DNA of 64,000 nucleotides, taken from Lachnospiraceae bacterium. GTDB taxonomy: Bacteria; Bacillota; Clostridia; Lachnospirales; Lachnospiraceae. Below, one piece after another: positions 34,726 through 46,170 of this stretch. Numbering within the stretch: position 1 is the first letter of the stretch; each line of letters starts with the position of its first letter. A program made the position numbers and the translations under genes. Under the pieces are notes generated by a model. That model saw only the letters and a program-made list of their open reading frames with translations. It did no database searches and was not told the origin of the DNA. The DNA lies in assembly GCA_017513125.1 (NCBI GenBank), contig JAFWDI010000026.1:1-64000 (forward strand). Direction: 5' to 3'.

Positions 34726-36108
34726 ATGTATCAGATCGACTTTAACAGACCCGGAAAAGTACATTTCATCGGTATCGGCGGCATCAGCATGAGCGGCCTC
34801 GCGGAGATCCTTCTGACCGAGGGATTCGCCGTGAGCGGCTCGGACCAGAACCGTTCGGAGCTGACCGACCATCTGGCCGCGCTCGGCGCCGAGGTACACA
34901 TCGGACACCGCGCGGAGAACATCCGCCCGGATATGGGACTGGTGGTCTACACCGCGGCGATCCACCCGGATAACCCGGAATATCAGAAAACGCTGGAGCT
35001 CGGCATCCCGCTGATGAGCCGCGCGGACCTGCTCGGGCAGATCATGACGCACTACGGCGAGGCGATATGCATCTCCGGCACGCACGGAAAGACCACGACG
35101 ACCGGCATGGTCTCCACGATCCTGATGGAGTGCGGCGCAGACCCCACGATCTCGATCGGCGGCGTGCTTCCGGGGATGAGCGGGAGCGGGAACATCCGCG
35201 TCGGCGGGCGGGAGCATTTCGTCTGCGAGTCCTGCGAGTATACGAACAGCTTCCTGTCCTTCTTCCCGACGACCGCGGTCATCCTGAACGTGGCGGAAGA
35301 CCATCTGGACTTTTTTAAGGATATCGACGACATCAGGCACTCGTTCCGCAGATTCGCGGAGCTGGTCCCGGCGGACGGCCTGCTGGCGGTGAACCGCGAC
35401 ATTGACGATTTCGAATACTTTACGAAGGACCTGCCCTGCCGGACGGTCACCTACAGCGCGGACGATCCGGCAGCGGACTATACCGCGCAGGACGTCGCCT
35501 ATGACGAAGCGTGCTGCGGCTCCTACGTCCTGGTGAAGCACGGCGAGCGCCTCGGCAGCGTAAAGCTTTCGGTGCCCGGCGCGCATAATGTCTCGAACTC
35601 CCTTGCGGCGATGGCGGTCAGCCTGGAACTCGGACTGTCGTTCGCACAGGCGGCGCGGGGGCTGGAGGCCTTTACCGGCACGAAGCGGCGCTTCGAGCGG
35701 AAGGGCACGGTGCACGGCGTGGAGATCATCGATGATTACGCGCACCACCCGGACGAGATCGCCGCGACGCTGAAGATCGCGAACGGGATGAAGAAGGGTA
35801 AGCTGTGGCTGGCGTTCCAGTCGCACACCTACACCCGCACGGCGGCCCTGTTCGACGAGTTCGTGGAGGCGCTGTCGGCGGCCGACGAAGTCGTGCTGGC
35901 CCCGATCTATGCCGCGCGTGAGAAGAACACGATCGGCATCAGCGCGGCGTCCCTCGCGGAGGCGCTCCGCGGGAAGGGCACGGACGCGGTGTATTTCGAG
36001 AGTTTCGGCGAGATCGAAGATTACCTCCTGACGCACGCGGAGCCCGGCGATCTGGTGCTGACGATGGGCGCGGGAGACATTTACAAGGTAGGCGAGGCGC
36101 TCCTCTGA
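34726..36108 (+). CDS. murC: UDP-N-acetylmuramate--L-alanine ligase
   Basis: A 460-residue Mur ligase that adds the first amino acid of the peptidoglycan stem, in the cytoplasm with ATP. The N-terminal UDP-binding Rossmann domain has G-I-G-G-I-S-M-S-G-L-A near residue 14. The ATP loop is G-T-H-G-K-T-T-T-T near 115, and the C-terminal domain has D-D-Y-A-H-H-P near 340. All are standard MurC signatures and the length is normal. The ATG at 34726 follows GAAAGAGACATCC. It precedes dnaD-dnaI-prs at short distances, a gene order typical of Lachnospiraceae. Confidence 0.96.
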   Translation: MYQIDFNRPGKVHFIGIGGISMSGLAEILLTEGFAVSGSDQNRSELTDHLAALGAEVHIGHRAENIRPDMGLVVYTAAIHPDNPEYQKTLELGIPLMSRADLLGQIMTHYGEAICISGTHGKTTTTGMVSTILMECGADPTISIGGVLPGMSGSGNIRVGGREHFVCESCEYTNSFLSFFPTTAVILNVAEDHLDFFKDIDDIRHSFRRFAELVPADGLLAVNRDIDDFEYFTKDLPCRTVTYSADDPAADYTAQDVAYDEACCGSYVLVKHGERLGSVKLSVPGAHNVSNSLAAMAVSLELGLSFAQAARGLEAFTGTKRRFERKGTVHGVEIIDDYAHHPDEIAATLKIANGMKKGKLWLAFQSHTYTRTAALFDEFVEALSAADEVVLAPIYAAREKNTIGISAASLAEALRGKGTDAVYFESFGEIEDYLLTHAEPGDLVLTMGAGDIYKVGEALL

Positions 36109-36140
36109 CAGCCCGGAGCTTACAGACATTCGGAGATAAG

Positions 36141-37184
36141 ATGCGGATCGACATCCATTCGGAAAATCATATAACGGACGGCGACCGCGTCACGTTTCCC
36201 GCGGGCTTTCTCGCGCGGAACCTGGCTCCCGCGAACGGGGAGTTTCTGAAGGTCTACCTTCTGCTCCTGCAGGCGGCCCAGGCCGGGGAACCCATCGAGG
36301 AGACGGATATCGCGGACCGGCTGGACGCGACGCTGAAGGACGTCCGGCGGGCGCTCCGCTACTGGAAGCAGCGCGGGGAGATCGATCTGCACCGGACGGG
36401 CGAGACCCTGGTCCTGACGTTCACGCCGGAGCGGGCGGGCGCGGCCGGAAGCGGCCCGGAAGCCGCCTCTGCGAAGACGCAGGCGGAAGAGCGCGCCGCG
36501 GCGCTGCGGTCGCTGCGCAGCGACCGGGAGTTTTCCCAGCTCCTCTTCGTGATCGAAAAGTATCGCGGGGAGAAGTTCACCCCGACTCATCTGGAGACCG
36601 TCGCATACTGGTACAGCACGCTGGGCATGCCCGCGGAACTGATCGAAAACATCGTGGAGAGCTGCGCCGAGGCCGGCCACACCTCGATGGCCTACATCGG
36701 AAAGGTCGTCACGGACAGCCACGCGGCGGGCGTGCGTACCGTGGAGCAGTGGAAAGAGCGGAACCGGATGTTCCGGAAGGATTTTTACGAGATCCTCAGG
36801 GCATTCGGGATCCGGGACCGCAGCCCGGTCCCGGCCGAGACGAAGACTATGGAGGTCTGGATCTCGGAGTACGGTTTTTCCATGGACATCATCAAAGAAG
36901 CCTGCAGCCGCTCCCTGAATAAAGGAAATCCCATGAAGTACGCCGACAGCATCCTGAAGGGATGGCATGAGGCGGACGTACGGACCGTCGGAGACATCGC
37001 CGCGCTGGACGAAAAGCACCGCGCCGCGGAGAGCGCGGGCGATGCCGCGCAGACAGCGGCCCGCATGCCGGGCGGATACCGGACGGAGAGCCGCGGCGGG
37101 TTCGCGGACATTCCCCGGCGCGAGGCGCCGGAGGCCGGCGCGCTCCGGGACGAGCTGCGCGGCCGGAACGGAAATCTGGTGTAA
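36141..37184 (+). CDS. DnaD domain protein
   Basis: A 347-residue DnaD/DnaB-type primosome protein. Residues 1-90 form a winged-helix DNA-binding domain (E-F-L-K-V-Y-L-L-L-L..., V-R-R-A-L-R-Y-W-K). A linker with Ala/Glu follows. Two DnaD-type helical domains come next, at about 125-205 and 220-290, the second with the conserved Y-x-x-x-I-L-K-G-W motif (Y-A-D-S-I-L-K-G-W). DnaD proteins remodel DNA and help load the replicative helicase at origins or stalled forks. The ATG follows CGGAGATAAG. The helicase-loader-like ATPase gene starts 3 bp after its stop, so the two act together. Confidence 0.88.
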   Translation: MRIDIHSENHITDGDRVTFPAGFLARNLAPANGEFLKVYLLLLQAAQAGEPIEETDIADRLDATLKDVRRALRYWKQRGEIDLHRTGETLVLTFTPERAGAAGSGPEAASAKTQAEERAAALRSLRSDREFSQLLFVIEKYRGEKFTPTHLETVAYWYSTLGMPAELIENIVESCAEAGHTSMAYIGKVVTDSHAAGVRTVEQWKERNRMFRKDFYEILRAFGIRDRSPVPAETKTMEVWISEYGFSMDIIKEACSRSLNKGNPMKYADSILKGWHEADVRTVGDIAALDEKHRAAESAGDAAQTAARMPGGYRTESRGGFADIPRREAPEAGALRDELRGRNGNLV

Positions 37185-37187
37185 GAC

Positions 37188-38156
37188 ATGCCGGTAAAAG
37201 ACAGGCAGTATGCCGAGATCATGAGAATATACGACGAACGGCTCCGCGAGGACCGTCTGGACACGGAGCGCCGGCAGGCGAAGGTCGCCGCGGCGCTGCC
37301 CCGGATCGGCGAGATCGATGATGAGATCCGGGAGCTGTCCGTCGAGCGGGCCGGACGGCTTCTGGCCGGCGACGCCGACGCTGCGGCGGGTCTGGCCGGG
37401 CGGACGGAGGACCTGCTGGCCGAGCGCCGCGCGCTGCTTCTGTCCGCGGGCTTCGCCGAGGACGAGACCGAGATGCGCTACAGGTGCCCGCATTGCCGGG
37501 ACACCGGCTACGTCGACGGGGCGCCCTGCGACTGCCTGAAGCGCGAACTCGCGAAGGCCTACGTCGAGAACTCGCACCTGCGCGGGATCTTCGACGAGGA
37601 GAACTTCGGGACCTTCACCGACCGCTGGTACACGGACGAACCGCTCGAGAACGGCCGGACCGTGAAAGAGCACATGACGGCGGTGCGCGATCACTGCGCC
37701 GCCTATGCGCGGAACTTTTCGCCCGCCTCGCCGAACCTGCTGTTTCTGGGCAAGGCCGGTACCGGAAAGACGTTTTTCGCGCGATGCATCTCCGCGGAGC
37801 TTCTGGCCCGCGGGATCGAGGTCGTCTACATGACCGCCTCGGGGCTGGCGGAACTGCTGAAGGCGGGACTGTTCTACGACCGTCCCGCGTCCGTTGACGA
37901 GGAGATCGCCGCGGTGAAGGACTGCGAGCTGCTCGTGATCGACGACCTGGGCACCGAGTGCCCCACGCGCCGCAGCGCCTCGCAGTTGTTTTCCTGCCTG
38001 GAGGACCGTGCGCTGCGCGGAGTCCCCACGCTCATTACCACGAACCTGGCGCCCGAACAGATCCGGGAGATCTACAGCGAACGCGTGTTTTCGCGGATGT
38101 TCGGCGAGTGGAACATCGTATACATGTACGGTGACGATATCAGAAGAAAAAAGTGA
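37188..38156 (+). CDS. DnaC/DnaI-like helicase loader ATPase
   Basis: A 322-residue AAA+ ATPase of the DnaC/DnaI/IstB group. The N-terminal third is helical and then holds a zinc-type cluster (C-P-H-C-R-D-T-G-Y ... C-D-C near residues 97-113), as in DnaI. Walker A is G-K-A-G-T-G-K-T near 187, and Walker B L-L-V-I-D-D-L-G near 247. It would load the DnaB-type helicase onto DNA with DnaD. An IstB transposition helper is unlikely because there is no istA or insertion sequence. The ribosome site is weak; translation is probably coupled to dnaD, 3 bp upstream. Confidence 0.88.
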   Translation: MPVKDRQYAEIMRIYDERLREDRLDTERRQAKVAAALPRIGEIDDEIRELSVERAGRLLAGDADAAAGLAGRTEDLLAERRALLLSAGFAEDETEMRYRCPHCRDTGYVDGAPCDCLKRELAKAYVENSHLRGIFDEENFGTFTDRWYTDEPLENGRTVKEHMTAVRDHCAAYARNFSPASPNLLFLGKAGTGKTFFARCISAELLARGIEVVYMTASGLAELLKAGLFYDRPASVDEEIAAVKDCELLVIDDLGTECPTRRSASQLFSCLEDRALRGVPTLITTNLAPEQIREIYSERVFSRMFGEWNIVYMYGDDIRRKK

Positions 38157-38188
38157 CCTGTGATCCGTTCGAGAAAAAGGAGAGACCC

Positions 38189-39355
38189 ATGTCCGCATCG
38201 AAGAGCCTGTATGAGCACGACGGAATCCCTGTGGGACCGCTGAAGATCATTGCCGTGGACGGCTGCCAGCCGCTCTGCGAGACGATCGACCGCTACATCG
38301 TCGACTGGCGCCGCGCCCGCAGGGACGAGCGCCATGACACCGCGCACTTTGCGGAGTATTATCTGGACAGCTATCTGGTGGAAGCGAAGGAACCGCGTTT
38401 CGGCTCGGGCGAGGCGAAAGGCGAGCTGAACGCTTCGGTCCGCGGCGACGACGTCTTCATCGTGGTGGACGTCTGCAACTACAGCGTGACCTATAAGATG
38501 AACGGCATGCAGAACCGCCTCTCCCCCGACGACCACTTCCAGAACCTGAAGCGCGTCATCGCGGCGGTCGGAGGCAAGGCCCGCCGGATCAATGTCATCA
38601 TGCCCTTCCTCTATGAAAGCCGCCAGCATCTGAGAAGCGGCCGCGAGTCCCTGGACTGCGCGCTCGCGCTGCAGGAGCTTGCCGACATGGGCGTTGAGAA
38701 CATCATCACGTTCGACGCGCACGACCCCCGGGTCCAGAACGCGATCCCGCTGCTGGGCTTCGAGAGCGTGATGCCCGCCTACCAGTTCATCAAGGCCTTC
38801 ACAGAGAACGAGAAGGACCTGCATTTCGACAAGGATCACATGATGATGATCAGCCCCGACGAGGGCGCGATGCGCAGAGTCGTTTATTTCGCTTCGATCC
38901 TCGGGCTGAACGCGGGCATGTTCTATAAGCGCCGCGACTACACCCGGATCGAGGACGGGCGGAACCCCATCATTGCCCACGAGTTTCTCGGACAGGACCT
39001 GGAGGGCATGGACGCGATCCTCGTCGACGACATGATCTCGTCGGGCGACAGCGTGCTCGAGGTGGCCCGCGAACTCAAGGCGCGCAAGTGCGGCAGGCTC
39101 TTCGTCTTCGCGACCTTCGGCCTGTTCACGAACGGCCTTGAGAAGTTCGACCGCGCATGCGAGGAAGGTCTGATCGACCGGATCTATACGACGAACCTGA
39201 TCTATCAGATGCCCGAACTCGCGGACCGCAGCTGGTACGTCAGTGTGGATATGAGCCGCTACATCGCGCTGCTGATCGACACGCTGAATCATAACGACAG
39301 CATCAGCGGACTGCTGGACCCCTCGGAGAGGATCCATGAGCTGATCGGAAAATGA
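38189..39355 (+). CDS. prs: Ribose-phosphate pyrophosphokinase
   Basis: A 388-residue PRPP synthetase that transfers pyrophosphate from ATP to ribose-5-phosphate. The central part has F-D-A-H-D-P near residue 184, and the PRPP-binding loop is I-L-V-D-D-M-I-S-S-G-D-S near 278. Classical Prs is about 315 residues; this clostridial form has a longer N-terminus. The ATG at 38189 is chosen for the AAAAAGGAGAGACCC before it, although the frame is open further upstream. It lies 32 bp after the helicase-loader gene. PRPP would serve Xpt and nucleotide, histidine and NAD synthesis. Confidence 0.93.
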   Translation: MSASKSLYEHDGIPVGPLKIIAVDGCQPLCETIDRYIVDWRRARRDERHDTAHFAEYYLDSYLVEAKEPRFGSGEAKGELNASVRGDDVFIVVDVCNYSVTYKMNGMQNRLSPDDHFQNLKRVIAAVGGKARRINVIMPFLYESRQHLRSGRESLDCALALQELADMGVENIITFDAHDPRVQNAIPLLGFESVMPAYQFIKAFTENEKDLHFDKDHMMMISPDEGAMRRVVYFASILGLNAGMFYKRRDYTRIEDGRNPIIAHEFLGQDLEGMDAILVDDMISSGDSVLEVARELKARKCGRLFVFATFGLFTNGLEKFDRACEEGLIDRIYTTNLIYQMPELADRSWYVSVDMSRYIALLIDTLNHNDSISGLLDPSERIHELIGK

Positions 39356-39392
39356 TCCGGTCCGCGGCCCGGAAAGGCCCGGAGCGAAAGTA

Positions 39393-39422
39393 TTGCGAAA
39401 GATTCGCATAATGTGGTATAAT
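39393..39422 (+). promoter_or_regulatory. Promoter of the tig-clpP-clpX operon
   Basis: TTGCGA, 18 bp and a perfect TATAAT preceded by TGTGG, about 68 bp upstream of the tig start. No CIRCE-type inverted repeat or CtsR-like heptamer repeat was noticed next to it. Confidence 0.75.
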
Positions 39423-39489
39423 GCGTGTCCGCGCCGTATTAACAGGCGGCGCGTTCACTCGGAAGTTAATTAAAGGAGGAACCCAGAAG

Positions 39490-40980
39490 GTGAGTGTAAA
39501 GGTAGAGAATCTTGAAAAGAACATGGCGAAGATCACGGCGGAGATCCCGGCCGATAAGCTGGAGAAGGCGGTCCAGGCCTCTTACGTGAGGAATAAGAAC
39601 CGTTTTAACATCCCCGGTTTCCGCAGAGGAAAAGCGCCCCGGAAGATCATCGAGAAGATGTACGGCGCGACCATTTTCTACGAAGAAGCCATCGAAGAGG
39701 TCCTTCCCGAGTGCTACGAAGAGGCTGCGAAGGAGAGCGGCCTGGATATCGTATCCGATCCGAAGTACTCGCTCGAGAGCATGGAGCCGGGCCAGCCGGT
39801 CGTCTACAGCGTCGAAGTGGCGACCCGTCCCGAGGTGGAGCTCGGCGCGTATAAGGGCATCGAGCTGACGAAGCACACGGTCCGTATTAAGAAGGAAGAT
39901 ATCCAGCACGAGATCGAGCAGGAGCGCGCGAAGAACGTGGCGCAGGTCACCGTGGACCGCGAGGCGAAGCCGACCGACATCACCGTGATCGACTACGAGG
40001 GATTCGTGGACGGCGAGGCGTTCCGCGGCGGTAAGGGCGAGAACCACCCGCTGACGATCGGTTCGGGCCAGTTCATCCCCGGTTTCGAGGATCAGGTCAT
40101 CGGTCATAAGGCCGGCGACGAGTTCGACGTGAACGTGACCTTCCCGGAGGATTATCACGCGAAGGAGCTGGCGGGTAAGGAAGCGGTCTTTAAAGTCGCC
40201 GTGAAGGAAGTGAAGGAGAACCAGCTTCCGGAGATCGACGACGAGTTCGCGAGCGAAGTCTCCGAGTTCGACACCCTGAAGGAGTGGGAGGCCGACATTA
40301 AGAAGAACCTCACCATCCAGAAGAAGGCGGAGTTCCGTCAGGAGCAGGAGGAAGAGGCCTGCGCGATCCTGGTGGAGAACGCGACGTTCGAGCTTCCGGA
40401 CGCCATGGTGGAGACCTACGCGCGCCAGCTGATGAACCAGCAGGCGGAGCGCATGCAGCAGAGCGGTTTTTCGATGCAGCAGTATCTGCAGCTGATGAAC
40501 ATGACCGTGGATGACATGCTCGAGAGCATGAAGCAGACCGCGGAGAAGCAGCTCAGCGCCAGACTGGTGCTGTGCGCCATCGCGAAGGCCGAAGGCATCG
40601 AGCCCACCGACGAGGACTTCGATAAGGAGATCGAGGAGATGTCGAAGGCCTACGACATGGAGATCGAGAAGCTGAAGACGCTGATGGGCGAGACCGGCGT
40701 GGCCGAGATGAGAAGAGACATGTCCGTCCAGAACGCTCTGAACTTCGTCATCGATAACGCGAAGGAAGTCGCGAAGAAGGAAGAGAAGAAGGACGAGGCC
40801 GAGGCGGAGGAGAAGCCGGCGAAGAAGGCCGCGAAGAAGCCCGCCGCGAAGAAGAGCACGAAGAAGGCGGCTGAAGAGGCTGAGGCGGAAGCGCCCGCCG
40901 AGAAGCCGGCGAAGAAGCCCGCCGCGAAGAAGACTGCCGCTAAGAAGACGACGAAGAAAGCTGCCGAAGAGGAGGCCTGA
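39490..40980 (+). CDS. tig: Trigger factor with a Lys/Ala-rich histone-like tail
   Basis: A 496-residue ribosome-associated chaperone and prolyl isomerase. The ribosome-binding motif G-F-R-R-G-K-A-P near residue 43 is intact, the FKBP domain starts around 150, and a helical C-domain follows. Normal trigger factors end near 430. Here about 67 more residues (430-496) consist mainly of Lys, Ala, Glu and Pro in [12 protein letters not shown] repeats like histone H1 tails. The start is GTG 39490 after AAAGGAGGAACCCAGAAG; no ATG fits the ribosome site. First gene of the proteolysis operon; clpP starts 52 bp after its stop. Confidence 0.93.
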   Translation: MSVKVENLEKNMAKITAEIPADKLEKAVQASYVRNKNRFNIPGFRRGKAPRKIIEKMYGATIFYEEAIEEVLPECYEEAAKESGLDIVSDPKYSLESMEPGQPVVYSVEVATRPEVELGAYKGIELTKHTVRIKKEDIQHEIEQERAKNVAQVTVDREAKPTDITVIDYEGFVDGEAFRGGKGENHPLTIGSGQFIPGFEDQVIGHKAGDEFDVNVTFPEDYHAKELAGKEAVFKVAVKEVKENQLPEIDDEFASEVSEFDTLKEWEADIKKNLTIQKKAEFRQEQEEEACAILVENATFELPDAMVETYARQLMNQQAERMQQSGFSMQQYLQLMNMTVDDMLESMKQTAEKQLSARLVLCAIAKAEGIEPTDEDFDKEIEEMSKAYDMEIEKLKTLMGETGVAEMRRDMSVQNALNFVIDNAKEVAKKEEKKDEAEAEEKPAKKAAKKPAAKKSTKKAAEEAEAEAPAEKPAKKPAAKKTAAKKTTKKAAEEEA

Positions 40981-41032
40981 GACGCCTGAATCCATCCTGC
41001 GGCGGCAGTATGCTGAAGGAGGTAGCATTGTT

Positions 41033-41634
41033 ATGAGTTTAGTACCTTATGTCGTGGAGCAGACCGCTGCCGGCGAGCGCTCTTATGACATTTATTCGAG
41101 ACTGTTAAAGGACCGCATCATCTTCCTGGGCGAAGAGGTGAACGACGTGACCGCGAGCCTGGTCGTGGCGCAGCTCCTGTTCCTGGAGTCCGAGGACCCG
41201 AACAAGGACATCATGCTCTACATTAACAGCCCGGGCGGATCCGTGAGCGCCGGCCTGGCGATCTATGACACGATGCAGTATATCAGCTGCGACGTGTCGA
41301 CGATCTGCATCGGCATGGCCGCCAGCATGGGCGCGTTCCTGCTGTCGGGCGGCACGAAGGGTAAGCGCTACGCGCTTCCGAACTCCGAGATCATGATCCA
41401 CCAGCCCATGGGCGGAACGCAGGGTCAGGCGGCGGACATTAAGATCGCGGCGGACCACATCCTGAAGACCCGCCAGAAGCTGAATGAGATCATCGCCGCG
41501 AACTGCGGCCAGCCGCTCGAAGTCGTCGAGCGCGACACCGACCGCGATAACTGGATGACCGCAGAGCAGGCGAAGGAGTACGGCCTGATCGACACGGTCA
41601 TCACCAGCCGGAAGCCGGCGGGAGAGGATGCCTG

Positions 41635-41635
<1 letters not shown>
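41033..41635 (+). CDS. clpP: ATP-dependent Clp protease proteolytic subunit
   Basis: A 200-residue serine protease subunit that forms a 14-mer chamber for ClpX (and ClpC/ClpE). The catalytic Ser lies in G-M-A-A-S-M-G-A near residue 98, and the His in I-M-I-H-Q-P-M-G near 123. The Asp is near 172 in E-R-D-T-D-R-D-N. The N-terminal V-P-Y-V-V-E-Q-T and the length are typical. AAGGAGGTAGC lies upstream at slightly long spacing. Its stop overlaps the clpX start (TGATG), so the two subunits are translationally coupled. Confidence 0.97.
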
Positions 41636-42957
<1,322 letters not shown>

Positions 42958-42997
42958 GAACCTGTGTCGGAGGACACAGACAGACCGGGGTGAATCC

Positions 42998-43633
42998 ATG
43001 ATCATCAGATCCGCGGAACTGGAGACTATCTGCGGCCCGACGAGCGCCCTTCCGGTGCACGACCTGCCCGAATTTGCGTTCGTCGGCCGCTCGAATGTAG
43101 GAAAATCTTCTTTGATAAACGCGCTCATGCAGCGCAAATCTCTCGCCCGCACATCTTCCCAGCCGGGCAAGACCCGTACGATCAACTTCTATAACATTAA
43201 TCACGAGTTCTATTACACGGACCTTCCCGGTTACGGCTTTGCGAAGGTCTCGGATAAAGAGAAAGCGGCCTGGGGCCGCATGATCGAGCGTTATCTGCGC
43301 GATTCCGCGCAGCTGAAGACGCTGTTCATTCTGGCGGACATCCGCCACGAACCCACCGGAAACGACCGCGCGATGCTGGAAACGGCGCGCGGATTCGGCC
43401 TCGAGGTGGCGATCATTGCCACGAAGGCCGACAAGATCAAAAAAAGCCAGATTCAGAAACAGATCAAAGTGATCCGGACCGGACTGAAACTCGGCTCCGA
43501 GACGCCGGTGCTGCCGTTTTCGGCGCTCGACTTCTCCGGCCGGGAAGCTATCTGGGAGTACATCGAAAGCAGGCTTCGGACACCCGTCTCACAGGAGATC
43601 GCTCATGGTACTGGAACCACTGACACTCTATAA
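42998..43633 (+). CDS. ysxC: Ribosome biogenesis GTPase YsxC/YihA (EngB)
   Basis: A 211-residue GTPase needed for assembly of the large ribosomal subunit. Motifs in order: G1 G-R-S-N-V-G-K-S-S near residue 31, G2 region Q-P-G-K-T-R-T near 55, G3 D-L-P-G-Y-G near 74, and G4 T-K-A-D-K near 147. The length is normal. The ATG follows GGGGTGAATCC. Its last 29 bases overlap the start of the DUF4364 gene, so the two are coupled. Confidence 0.94.
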   Translation: MIIRSAELETICGPTSALPVHDLPEFAFVGRSNVGKSSLINALMQRKSLARTSSQPGKTRTINFYNINHEFYYTDLPGYGFAKVSDKEKAAWGRMIERYLRDSAQLKTLFILADIRHEPTGNDRAMLETARGFGLEVAIIATKADKIKKSQIQKQIKVIRTGLKLGSETPVLPFSALDFSGREAIWEYIESRLRTPVSQEIAHGTGTTDTL

Positions 43634-44123
43634 GCTCATGATCCTTTATCTGCTGAAGCAGGTAAAGTTCCCTATGACGAACGCGCAGATCGCCGATTTC
43701 TTCCTCAGCAGAGAATACACCACTTATTACACGTTACAGCAGGCGTTCACCGAGATGCTCGAAGCGCACCTGATCACCGTCGAGGAGATCCATCACAACT
43801 CCCGCTACGAACTGACGCGGGAGGGCGAAGAGACCCTCGGGTTTTTCGGCGACCGCATCTCGCCGCAGATCGTCGAGGACATGGACGCGTATCTGAAGGA
43901 GAACCGCGTCCGTCTCCGCGACCGTGCCGGCGTGACCGCGGATTACAGCCGCCTGAACAGCAGGGATTATACGGTCCGCTGCGAGGTCCGCGAGGGAAAG
44001 GACATCGTCTTCGCGCTAGACCTTGTCGTGCCGACCGAGGAGCAGGCAGAGATCATCTGCCGGAACTGGCATGAACAGAACCAGAAGATCTACAGTTACG
44101 CTATGAAGGAGCTTTTAAAGTGA
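43605..44123 (+). CDS. DUF4364 family winged-helix protein
   Basis: A 172-residue protein of the DUF4364 family found in Clostridia. The N-terminal part ([10 protein letters not shown]..., [19 protein letters not shown], then Y-E-L-T-R-E-G) has the shape of a PadR/MarR-like winged helix. The second half is a small alpha/beta domain that may bind a ligand or form dimers. It starts inside ysxC after ACAGGAGATCGCTC, and its stop overlaps the GTG start of rho. Its constant position next to rho suggests a linked function, but none has been shown to my knowledge. Confidence 0.85.
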   Translation: MVLEPLTLYKLMILYLLKQVKFPMTNAQIADFFLSREYTTYYTLQQAFTEMLEAHLITVEEIHHNSRYELTREGEETLGFFGDRISPQIVEDMDAYLKENRVRLRDRAGVTADYSRLNSRDYTVRCEVREGKDIVFALDLVVPTEEQAEIICRNWHEQNQKIYSYAMKELLK

Positions 44124-45766
44124 GAGAAAAGTTGGAGACATTGCCCCTGACTGAGCTGAAGGCCCTGGCGAAACAGCTGAACATTAAGCGAACGACCGGC
44201 ATCCGCAAGGCGGACCTGATCGAGAGCATCCTGCGCGCGTCGGAAGAGCAGGAGAAGGCGGCCGCTTCGGCCCCTGCCGGCCCCGCTGCCGCAGAGCCCG
44301 CTCCCGAGGCGGCTTCGGAAGCTCCTGCCGCCGCAGACGAAGCGGAGACCGCCGGGCAGGACACCGCCGGGAAGGAATCCGCCGAAGCGCCCGCGGAACC
44401 CCGCCGGCGCAGAAACGAGCGGCGCGGCGCCGGAAAGCAGGAAGGCGGAGAGCGCCAGAACGGCCGCAGGAACGCGCGCGGAAACGACGCCCGCCGGAGC
44501 GCCCGCGGTGAGAATCGCGGAAACGAGAAACGCGGAAACGAAAACCGCGGGAATGAAAACCGCGGCGAGTCCCGCCCGAACGACGACGCCGAGGCCGCAC
44601 AGGAGAAGCGCCAGCCGAAGAACCCCGAGCAGGCGGTCCTAGACGCCGGTGAACCCGCCGAGGGCATCCTCGAGATCATGCCTGACGGCTACGGCTTCCT
44701 CCGCGGCGAGAACTTCCTGTCCGGCGAGGGCGACATCTACGTCTCGCAGACTCAGATCCGCCGCTTCGGCATGCGCACCGGCGACATGGTCTCCGGCATT
44801 AAGAAACTCCGCGGCCGGAACGACAAGTTCGCCGCGCTCCTCTATGTTAATTCGATCAACGACCACCCCGCCGACAGCGTGAAGGGCCGTCCCCACTTCG
44901 AGGATCTGACCCCGATCTTCCCCGATAAAAGGATCCACCTGGAGACTCCGGGCTGCGAGATGTCCATGCGCATCGTCGACCTGATGTCCCCGATCGGGAA
45001 GGGCCAGCGCGGCATGATCGTCTCGCCGCCGAAGGCAGGCAAGACGACACTGCTGAAGCAGATTGCGAAAGCGGTCCAGCGGAATTATCCCGAGATGAAC
45101 ATGATCGTGCTCCTGATCGACGAGCGCCCCGAGGAAGTCACGGACTTTAAGGAGTCGATCCACGGCGAGCGCGTCCAGGTCATCTACTCGACCTTCGACG
45201 AGCTGCCCGAGCACCATAAGCGCGTGACCGAAATGGTCCTTGAGCGCGCGAAGCGCCTGGTCGAGACCGGCGAGGACGTCATCATCCTGCTCGACTCGAT
45301 CACGCGGCTCTCCCGCGCGTATAACCTGACCGTGACCCCGAGCGGCCGCACGCTGTCCGGCGGTCTCGATCCCGCGGCGCTCTACATGCCGAAGAAGTTC
45401 TTCGGCGCGGCGAGAAACCTCCGCGAGGGAGGCAGCCTGACGATCCTGGCGACCGCGCTGGTCGACACCGGAAGCCGCCTCGACGAAATGGTCTTCGAAG
45501 AGTTCAAGGGCACCGGAAACATGGAGCTCGCGCTCGACCGCCGGCTCTCCGAGCGGCGGATCTTCCCGGCCATCGACATCCTGAAGTCCGGAACGCGCCG
45601 CGACGACCTGCTGCTGTCGAGGCAGGAGCAGCACGCGATGGAGAAGCTGCGCCGCCTGACCGCCGGCCTGAAGCAGGACGACGCGACGGATCAGACCCTG
45701 AATTTCTTCATGCAGTCCCGGAGCAATGCCGAGGTGCTGGCGAGGCTGGAACGGGTGATGCTGTAG
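44120..45766 (+). CDS. rho: Transcription termination factor Rho with an Arg/Asn/Glu-rich insertion
   Basis: A 548-residue RNA-dependent helicase that terminates transcripts. Residues 1-45 form the Rho N-terminal helical domain ([11 protein letters not shown]). About residues 46-175 are low complexity: first Ala/Glu/Pro, then Arg/Asn/Gly/Glu with R-G-N-E-N repeats. The cold-shock-type RNA domain starts at [14 protein letters not shown]. The ATPase has Walker A P-P-K-A-G-K-T-T near 304 and Walker [12 protein letters not shown] is used because it overlaps the previous stop, with AAGGAG upstream. Such insertions occur in other high-GC Rho proteins and bind RNA. Confidence 0.95.
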   Translation: MREKLETLPLTELKALAKQLNIKRTTGIRKADLIESILRASEEQEKAAASAPAGPAAAEPAPEAASEAPAAADEAETAGQDTAGKESAEAPAEPRRRRNERRGAGKQEGGERQNGRRNARGNDARRSARGENRGNEKRGNENRGNENRGESRPNDDAEAAQEKRQPKNPEQAVLDAGEPAEGILEIMPDGYGFLRGENFLSGEGDIYVSQTQIRRFGMRTGDMVSGIKKLRGRNDKFAALLYVNSINDHPADSVKGRPHFEDLTPIFPDKRIHLETPGCEMSMRIVDLMSPIGKGQRGMIVSPPKAGKTTLLKQIAKAVQRNYPEMNMIVLLIDERPEEVTDFKESIHGERVQVIYSTFDELPEHHKRVTEMVLERAKRLVETGEDVIILLDSITRLSRAYNLTVTPSGRTLSGGLDPAALYMPKKFFGAARNLREGGSLTILATALVDTGSRLDEMVFEEFKGTGNMELALDRRLSERRIFPAIDILKSGTRRDDLLLSRQEQHAMEKLRRLTAGLKQDDATDQTLNFFMQSRSNAEVLARLERVML

Positions 45767-45791
45767 GGCCCGGGCGGGCAGAAAAAACTGC

Positions 45792-45820
45792 TTGCATGCG
45801 TTGGGGCGCCGTGCTATACT
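45792..45820 (+). promoter_or_regulatory. Promoter of rpmE
   Basis: TTGCAT, 17 bp and TATACT. The 85-base leader that follows contains CCTGTCG-CTTC-GGCAGG and GGGCG / CGCCC hairpins, which could be used for ribosomal protein feedback, though that is unproven. Confidence 0.78.
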
Positions 45821-45904
45821 ACCCTTCGCCTGTCGCTTCGGCAGGGATCTTAGAAAAAACAGGGCGGTCGGAATCGCCCGAACCAGAAAGAAAGAGGTCA
45901 TACC

Positions 45905-46111
45905 ATGAGAGCTGATATCCATCCTACTTATTATCAGGCGAAAGTCACCTGCAACTGCGGAAACGAGTTCACGACCGGATCCACGAAGCCCGAGATCCAC
46001 GTCGAGATCTGTTCGAAGTGCCATCCGTTCTACACCGGCCAGCAGAAGGCGGCGGTCGCGCGCGGACGTATCGAGAAGTTCAACCGCAAGTACGGCATCA
46101 AGGCCGAGTAG
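45905..46111 (+). CDS. rpmE: 50S ribosomal protein L31 (zinc-binding form)
   Basis: A 68-residue ribosomal protein of the C+ type. Cys residues at about 16, 18, 37 and 40 (C-N-C-G-N near the start; [13 protein letters not shown] later) form the zinc site. The conserved C-terminal K-F-N-R-K-Y-G is present. The ATG follows AAAGAGGTCATACC. It is monocistronic, with its own promoter and a terminator behind it. Confidence 0.96.
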   Translation: MRADIHPTYYQAKVTCNCGNEFTTGSTKPEIHVEICSKCHPFYTGQQKAAVARGRIEKFNRKYGIKAE

Positions 46112-46131
46112 TCTACCATACGATATGTACG

Positions 46132-46170
46132 GGAGCTTTTCGCGTCATGCGCGGAAAGCTCCTTTCTTCT
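46132..46170 (+). terminator. Intrinsic terminator of rpmE
   Basis: GGAGCTTTTCGCG pairs with CGCGGAAAGCTCC (one bulge), followed by TTTCTTCT. Confidence 0.88.
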
